Part shown: piece after piece, positions 21,899 through 26,143 of the stretch
How positions within the stretch are numbered: the stretch's first letter is position 1
Layout: every line of letters begins with the position of its first letter
NCBI GenBank assembly: GCA_019419525.1
Contig: DXZU01000015.1
Location: forward strand, 1-26,143
Source of the DNA: Collinsella sp.
Lineage (GTDB): Bacteria > Actinomycetota > Coriobacteriia > Coriobacteriales > Coriobacteriaceae
DNA length: 26,143 nt
Reading direction: 5' to 3'
The notes under the pieces: generated by a model
The model's input: only the letters and a program-made list of their open reading frames with translations
What the model was told of the DNA's origin: nothing
Database searches by the model: none
Made by a program: the position numbers and the translations under genes

Positions 21899-23165
21899 GG
21901 CCCGAAAGAAAGGTAGGAGGCCATGACGAAAGGTCTGCACGTGCCTTCCGAGATCGGCAAGCTCAGGAAGGTCTGCCTGCACCGTCCCGGCGACGAGCTC
22001 CTCAACCTGCCGCCCGACGAGCTCGAGCGACTCCTGTTCGACGACGTCCCGTTCCTGGAGGTCGCGCAGCAGGAGCACGACACCTTCGCCCAGATCCTGA
22101 GGGACCAGGGCGTGGAGGTCCTCTATCTCGAGAACCTCGTCGCCGAGGTGTTCGACCAGGTCCCCGGCGCCCGCGCCGAGTTCACCGACCAGTACATCGC
22201 CGAGGCCGGCATCCGCGGCCAGCACATGCCGCAGATCGTCCGCGAGAAGCTGGACTCCATCGAGGACAACCTCGAGTTCGTCAAGAAGACCATGGCCGGC
22301 ATGACCAAGTCCGAGATCGACATGCCCCTCACGGCGTCCACGACCCTCGACTCCCTGGTCAACTCCGAGTCCGAGTCCGACCTGATCATCGACCCGATGC
22401 CCAACCTCTACTTCACCCGCGACCCGTTCGCGGTCGTCGGCGAGGGCGTCAACCTCAACCGCATGTACTCGGTCACCCGCAACCGCGAGACCCTGTACGG
22501 CAAGTACATCTTCAAGTACCACCCCGACTACAAGGACGTCTCGCTGTACTTCCGCCGCGACTGCCAGTTCCACACCGAGGGCGGCGACGTGCTGAACATC
22601 AACGAGAAGACCCTCGCCGTCGGCATCTCCCAGCGCACCCAGGCCGCCGCGATCGACGTCATGGCCCAGAACATCTTCTGGAACTCCGACTCCAAGGTCG
22701 AGCGCATCCTGGCCTTCGACATCCCGGTCTCGCGCGCCTTCATGCACCTCGACACGGTCTTCACCCAGATCGACGTCGATAAGTTCACGATCCACCCCGC
22801 CATCATGGGCACCCTGCGCGTCTACGAGCTGACCGCCGGCAAGAACCCGGGCGACGTGAACATCCGCCTGATCGAGGACACCCTCGAGCACGTCCTGGAG
22901 GACGCCACCGGCGTCGACCAGGTCAAGCTGATCCCCTGCGGCGGCGGCGACCCGATCGCGGCCTCCCGCGAGCAGTGGAACGACGGCTCCAACACCCTGT
23001 GCGTCGAGCCCGGCAAGATCTGCGTCTACGCCCGCAACACCGTCACCAACGACGTGCTGTACAAGGAGGGCCTGGACCTTCTCGTCGTGCCCTCCGCCGA
23101 GCTCTCCCGCGGCCGCGGCGGCCCGCGCTGCATGAGCATGCCCTTCTGGCGCGAGGACCTCTAAG
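21899..23165 (+). repeat. Direct repeat unit B: arcA copy 2 and its ribosome binding site
   Basis: The second copy of the roughly 1.27 kb identical segment (first copy 18810-20076). The two are direct repeats, so recombination between them would delete the aminotransferase and one arcA. Confidence 0.9.
21923..23164 (+). CDS. arcA: Arginine deiminase, copy 2
   Basis: Same 413-residue protein and apparently the same nucleotide sequence as copy 1, with the full catalytic set (D167, E219, H275, D277, C403). Unlike copy 1 it is followed by arcB and the transporter in the same direction, so this is the copy that heads the arc operon. The gap to arcB (105 bp) holds two hairpins without T-tracts, which may act as processing or partial termination signals and set ArcA above ArcB. 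Its upstream region keeps the promoter boxes of copy 1 but is otherwise diverged. Confidence 0.97.
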   Translation: MTKGLHVPSEIGKLRKVCLHRPGDELLNLPPDELERLLFDDVPFLEVAQQEHDTFAQILRDQGVEVLYLENLVAEVFDQVPGARAEFTDQYIAEAGIRGQHMPQIVREKLDSIEDNLEFVKKTMAGMTKSEIDMPLTASTTLDSLVNSESESDLIIDPMPNLYFTRDPFAVVGEGVNLNRMYSVTRNRETLYGKYIFKYHPDYKDVSLYFRRDCQFHTEGGDVLNINEKTLAVGISQRTQAAAIDVMAQNIFWNSDSKVERILAFDIPVSRAFMHLDTVFTQIDVDKFTIHPAIMGTLRVYELTAGKNPGDVNIRLIEDTLEHVLEDATGVDQVKLIPCGGGDPIAASREQWNDGSNTLCVEPGKICVYARNTVTNDVLYKEGLDLLVVPSAELSRGRGGPRCMSMPFWREDL

Positions 23166-23176
23166 TCTTTCCGTTT

Positions 23177-23224
23177 CCGGTGCGGTCCCCCTACAACCGC
23201 ACCGGCTTCGCCCGTTAAACGGGC
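23177..23224 (+). terminator. Two hairpins between arcA copy 2 and arcB
   Basis: CCGGTGCGGT/ACCGCACCGG (23177-23186 with 23196-23205), then GCCCGTT/AACGGGC (23210-23216 with 23218-23224). No run of Ts follows either, so partial termination or RNA processing is more likely than a full stop. Confidence 0.5.
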
Positions 23225-23269
23225 AACACTAATACTTACGTAATTCATTTCTTCGAAAGGAATCGAACC

Positions 23270-24265
23270 ATGGGTGTTAACCTCTCCGGCCGTAGCTTCC
23301 TCAAGCTTCTCGACCTCACCACCGAGGAGATCGAGTACCTGCTCAAGCTTTCCAAGAACTTCAAGGATATGAAGCGCGCTGGCGTTCCGCACCGCTATCT
23401 CGAGGGCAAGAACATCGTTCTGCTCTTCCAGAAGACCTCCACTCGTACCCGCTGCGCCTTCGAGGTCGGCGGCATGGATCTGGGCATGGGCGTCACCTAC
23501 CTCGATCCGGGTTCGTCGCAGATGGGCAAGAAGGAGTCCATCGAGGACACCGCCCGCGTTCTCGGCCGCATGTATGACGGCATCGAGTTCCGTGGCTTTG
23601 CCCAGGACGACGTCGAGGAGCTCGCTGCTAAGTCCGGCGTGCCTGTCTGGAACGGCCTGACCACCGAGTGGCATCCCACCCAGATGCTCGCCGACATCCT
23701 GACCGTCCAGGAGAACTTCAACTACGACATCAAGGGCAAGACCCTCGTCTTCATGGGCGACTGCAAGAACAACGTCGCTCGCTCCCTCATGGTTGTCTGC
23801 TCCAAGCTCGGTATGAACTTCGTGGCCTGCGGCCCCGAGGAGTGCATGCCCGCTGACGACGTCATCGAGGCCTGCAAGCCCATCGCCGAGGCCAATGGCT
23901 GCACCATCAAGCTGACCACCGACGTCAAGGACGGCGTCACCGGTGCCGACGTTATCTACACCGACGTGTGGGTCTCCATGGGCGAGCCCGACGAGGTCTG
24001 GGCCGAGCGCATCGCTCAGCTCACCCCGTATCGTGTCACCTCCGACGTCATGGCTATGGCCAACCCGGGTGCCATCTTCCTGCACTGCCTGCCCAGCTTC
24101 CACGACACCAACACCACCATTGGCGCCGAGAAGTGCGAGCAGTTCGGCATCACCGAGCAGGAGGTCACCGACGAGGTCTTCGAGAGCCCCGCTTCCAAGG
24201 TCTTCGACGAGGCTGAGAACCGCATGCACACCATCAAGGCTGTCATGTACGCCACGCTCAAGTAA
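23270..24265 (+). CDS. arcB: Ornithine carbamoyltransferase, catabolic
   Basis: Splits citrulline with phosphate into ornithine and carbamoyl phosphate in the arginine deiminase pathway; the biosynthetic enzyme runs the reverse. The 331-residue protein shows the carbamoyl-phosphate site STRTR (57-61), the HPTQ motif (135-138), VWVSMGE in the ornithine-binding region and HCLPSFHD near the C-terminus. The catabolic assignment rests on its place behind arcA. ATG 23270 has GAAAGGAA upstream. A strong terminator separates it from the transporter gene. Confidence 0.95.
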   Translation: MGVNLSGRSFLKLLDLTTEEIEYLLKLSKNFKDMKRAGVPHRYLEGKNIVLLFQKTSTRTRCAFEVGGMDLGMGVTYLDPGSSQMGKKESIEDTARVLGRMYDGIEFRGFAQDDVEELAAKSGVPVWNGLTTEWHPTQMLADILTVQENFNYDIKGKTLVFMGDCKNNVARSLMVVCSKLGMNFVACGPEECMPADDVIEACKPIAEANGCTIKLTTDVKDGVTGADVIYTDVWVSMGEPDEVWAERIAQLTPYRVTSDVMAMANPGAIFLHCLPSFHDTNTTIGAEKCEQFGITEQEVTDEVFESPASKVFDEAENRMHTIKAVMYATLK

Positions 24266-24280
24266 GAGCATCTAGCATCT

Positions 24281-24318
24281 CGCTCGGGGTGTATTGCTGC
24301 ACACCCCGAGCGGTTTTA
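24281..24318 (+). terminator. Terminator after arcB
   Basis: CGCTCGGGGTGT (24281-24292) pairs perfectly with ACACCCCGAGCG (24301-24312), followed by GTTTTAT. It should limit readthrough into the transporter gene, about 95 bp on. Confidence 0.88.
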
Positions 24319-24412
24319 TCTGGTAATAATCTCGCATCAAGCGGCAGGCACGGCACGGAAGAGCCGCTTCGGGCGAGATCAGTAAATGATTTATGAAGGG
24401 GGGATGAGAACT

Positions 24413-25891
24413 ATGACTGAGACCGCTAAGAAAAAGCGCGGTATGCCTTCATCGTTCACCATTCTTCTTGCTCTGCTGGCAATTGTCGCAGTGATTACCG
24501 TAATCGTCTCCGGTACGTCCGGCGGCGCGGTTACTGCAGCCCGTCTGAGCGATTTCTGCACCGCCCCGATCCTGGGCTTCGCTGACGCTCTGCCCGTCTG
24601 CCTCTTCGTTATGATCCTGGGCGGCTTCCTCGGCATGATGACCGAGACCGGCGCCCTGGACAACGGCATTGCCGTTCTGGTGCAGAAGCTTAAGGGCAAC
24701 GAGATTATGCTCATTCCCGTGCTGATGCTCATCTTCTCCCTCGGTGGTACCACCTATGGTATGTGCGAGGAGACCGTTCCCTTCTACGCCCTGCTCGCCG
24801 CTACCATGATGGCCGCTGGCTTCGACCCCATGGTCGGTGCCGCTACCGTCCTGCTCGGCGCTGGCTGCGGCTGCCTGGGCTCCACGGTTAACCCGTTCGC
24901 CGTCGGCGCTGCCGTCGACGCTCTGACCGGCGTTGGCATTGAGGTCAACCAGTCCATCATCATCGGCCTCGGTGCCGTCCTGTGGATTGTCACTACCGCT
25001 ATGTCCATCTTCTTCGTGATGAACTATGCCAAGAAGGTCAAGGCTGACAAGGGTTCCACCATCCTGTCGATGCAGGAGCTCAAGGACGCCGAAGAGGCTC
25101 ACGGCAAGGCTGCTTCCGAGGTCCACAAGGAGGTCAAGCTCACCGGTCGTCAGAAGGGTGTTCTGATTGCCTTCGCCTTCACCTTCGTCGTCATGATCGT
25201 CGGCTTCATTCCGCTGGCCGACCTCAACGAGGGCGTCGCCAACTTCTTCGACGCTGGCGCCGTCTACGACGCCGACGGTAACGCCGTCGTCCAGGGCTGG
25301 TCTGCCCTGATCACCGGCCTGCCCATTGGCCAGTGGTACTTCGACGAGGCTTCCACCTGGTTCTTCCTCATGGCCGTCCTGATCGGTATCATCGGTGGCC
25401 TGTCCGAGAAGCAGATCGTTAACACCTTCATCACCGGCGCTGCCGACATGATGTCCGTTGTTCTCGTCATCGCCCTCGCCCGTGGTATCTCCGTCCTCAT
25501 GGCTAACACCGGCCTCGACGTCTACGTCCTCGACGCTGCCGCCAATGCTCTGGCTGGCCTGTCCGGCGTGATCTTCGCTCCCATGAGCTTCCTGGTCTAC
25601 TTCGGCCTGTCCTTCCTGATCCCCTCGACCTCTGGTATGGCTACCGTCTCCATGCCCATCATGGGACCGCTGGCTGTTAAGCTCGGCTTCTCGCCCGAGG
25701 TCATGGTCATGATCTTCTCCGCTGCTATCGGTGTCGTGAACCTGTTCACCCCGACCTCCGGTGCCATCATGGGCGGTCTCGCCCTGGCCAAGATCGAGTG
25801 GACGACCTGGCTCAAGTTTGCCCTTAAGCTCATCGTCGCGCTCTCCGTCGTCTGCGCCGTCATCCTGACCGTCGCCTGCGTGCTGCTCTAA
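24413..25891 (+). CDS. YfcC/ArcD-type transporter, probable arginine/ornithine antiporter
   Basis: A 492-residue membrane protein of the YfcC (DcuC-like) family with about 12 hydrophobic segments, beginning after a basic start (KKKRG) with FTILLALLAIVAVITVIVS. Family-like segments are LGGFLGMMTETGALDNGI, GGTTYGMCEETVPFYAL, LGAGCGCLGSTVNPFA and a C-terminal IPSTSGMATVSMPIMGPLA. Members next to arc genes (ArcD2 type) exchange arginine for ornithine, and the context fits that. ATG 24413 is used because the GGGGGG-rich site (24398-24403) is well spaced from it; in-frame starts at 24386 and 24404 are less suitable. No arcC follows before the window ends. Confidence 0.87.
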   Translation: MTETAKKKRGMPSSFTILLALLAIVAVITVIVSGTSGGAVTAARLSDFCTAPILGFADALPVCLFVMILGGFLGMMTETGALDNGIAVLVQKLKGNEIMLIPVLMLIFSLGGTTYGMCEETVPFYALLAATMMAAGFDPMVGAATVLLGAGCGCLGSTVNPFAVGAAVDALTGVGIEVNQSIIIGLGAVLWIVTTAMSIFFVMNYAKKVKADKGSTILSMQELKDAEEAHGKAASEVHKEVKLTGRQKGVLIAFAFTFVVMIVGFIPLADLNEGVANFFDAGAVYDADGNAVVQGWSALITGLPIGQWYFDEASTWFFLMAVLIGIIGGLSEKQIVNTFITGAADMMSVVLVIALARGISVLMANTGLDVYVLDAAANALAGLSGVIFAPMSFLVYFGLSFLIPSTSGMATVSMPIMGPLAVKLGFSPEVMVMIFSAAIGVVNLFTPTSGAIMGGLALAKIEWTTWLKFALKLIVALSVVCAVILTVACVLL

Positions 25892-25989
25892 GTACCCAAC
25901 GGGTACCCCACGGAAACCTTGACGATCCTGTAAAGGATCACCTGGTCATCGTCTGTCCGGTGGGGTCAACCCACCGGTAGACTCCTACC
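25892..25989 (+). other. Structured region after the transporter gene, with competing stems
   Basis: Several stems overlap: GTACCC/GGGTAC (25892-25897 with 25901-25906), ACCCCAC/GTGGGGT (25905-25911 with 25960-25966), GATCCT-GTAA-AGGATC (25924-25939), GACGAT/ATCGTC (25921-25926 with 25948-25953), CCGGTGGG/CCCACCGG (25957-25964 with 25970-25977) and GGTAG/CTACC (25976-25989). The second and fifth cannot form together. This could be a 3'-UTR structure or a leader for a gene beyond the window. I do not recognise a known riboswitch. Confidence 0.4.
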
Positions 25990-25993
25990 TTTA

Positions 25994-26029
25994 GCCCCCT
26001 CCCGTTCCGTGCGCGGGAGGGGGCGCTCT
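25994..26029 (+). terminator. Terminator of the arc transporter region
   Basis: GCCCCCTCCCG (25994-26004) pairs perfectly with CGGGAGGGGGC (26014-26024), followed by GCTCTTG. The T-tract is short. Confidence 0.75.
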
Positions 26030-26032
26030 TGT

Positions 26033-26060
26033 GTTCCGGCGTTTTACCAAACGCCGGAAC
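26033..26060. terminator. Perfect 12-bp hairpin near the window end
   Basis: GTTCCGGCGTTT (26033-26044), loop TACC, AAACGCCGGAAC (26049-26060). It could be the terminator of a gene arriving from the right. No gene is visible from 25892 to the end. Confidence 0.5.
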
Positions 26061-26110
26061 CGCTCGACGCTGCAAGCCCGCCAGAGCGGCAATCTGACGT
26101 TCAATCGTCG

Positions 26111-26135
26111 GGCATGGCCAAAAGGCCTATGCCCG
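26111..26135. terminator. Hairpin at the window end
   Basis: GGGCATGGCC (26111-26120), loop AAAA, GGCC-T-ATGCCC (26125-26135, one bulge), followed by GCCTCTTTC. Its partner gene lies outside the window. Confidence 0.5.
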
Positions 26136-26143
26136 CCTCTTTC

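Noticed and set aside
21848..24271. Very long minus-strand reading frame (807 codons) opposite arcA copy 2 and arcB
   Set aside because: It mirrors the strong C/G-ending codon bias of real genes on the other strand, has low-complexity Val/Leu/Gly/Asp composition, no family likeness and no plausible ribosome binding site.
25892..25989. Known riboswitch after the transporter gene
   Set aside because: I could not match the conserved cores of the riboswitches I know; only competing stems are visible.

Overview
The window looks like chromosomal DNA of a high-GC, fermentative gut actinobacterium, most likely Collinsella or a close relative in the Coriobacteriia. This is an inference from gene content (two acetate kinases plus Pta, an arginine deiminase pathway, Glf), G/C-ending codons and AAGGAGG-type ribosome binding sites. 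No rRNA, tRNA, CRISPR array or transposase was seen.

Layout. 140-3105 (+): a YugP-like membrane zinc peptidase, xseA and xseB (exonuclease VII) and a HIT protein. 3147-5317 (+): a LysR regulator and an MFS transporter, visibly more AT-rich in codon use than their neighbours and possibly acquired. 5438-9287: two divergent acetate kinase paralogues (+) converging on pta (-). 9520-11746 (+): glf and an overlapping family-2 glycosyltransferase. 12123-18282 (-): a P1/DmpA-type peptidase, maf, a DJ-1/PfpI protein, a 23S rRNA (uracil-5-)-methyltransferase-like enzyme and polyphosphate kinase. 18834-25891 (+): arginine catabolism, with arcA copy 1, a PLP aminotransferase, arcA copy 2, arcB and a YfcC/ArcD-type transporter. 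Carbamate kinase is not in the window.

How the genes work together. Pta and the acetate kinases turn acetyl-CoA into acetate and ATP. ArcA, ArcB and the transporter import arginine, convert it to ornithine plus carbamoyl phosphate, and probably export ornithine. Glf supplies UDP-galactofuranose, and the coupled glycosyltransferase probably uses it or a related sugar in surface polysaccharide.

Most notable observations. (1) Three intergenic elements of about 110-130 bp lie 12-32 bp after the stop codons of pta, the glycosyltransferase and the P1 peptidase, always in the same orientation to that gene. Each has perfect outer inverted-repeat arms (21-31 bp) of unrelated sequence, a conserved internal pair GTCCT...TGCGGAA and a central hairpin. 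This is the best candidate here for an undescribed structured element. (2) Both acetate kinases lack the phenylalanine of the acetate pocket, and the first also lacks other near-invariant residues. (3) The two arcA genes appear identical at nucleotide level with sharp identity borders, pointing to gene conversion. (4) The two arcA promoters share in-register CCGTTC boxes 21 bp apart plus a distant inverted copy, suggesting one shared regulator.
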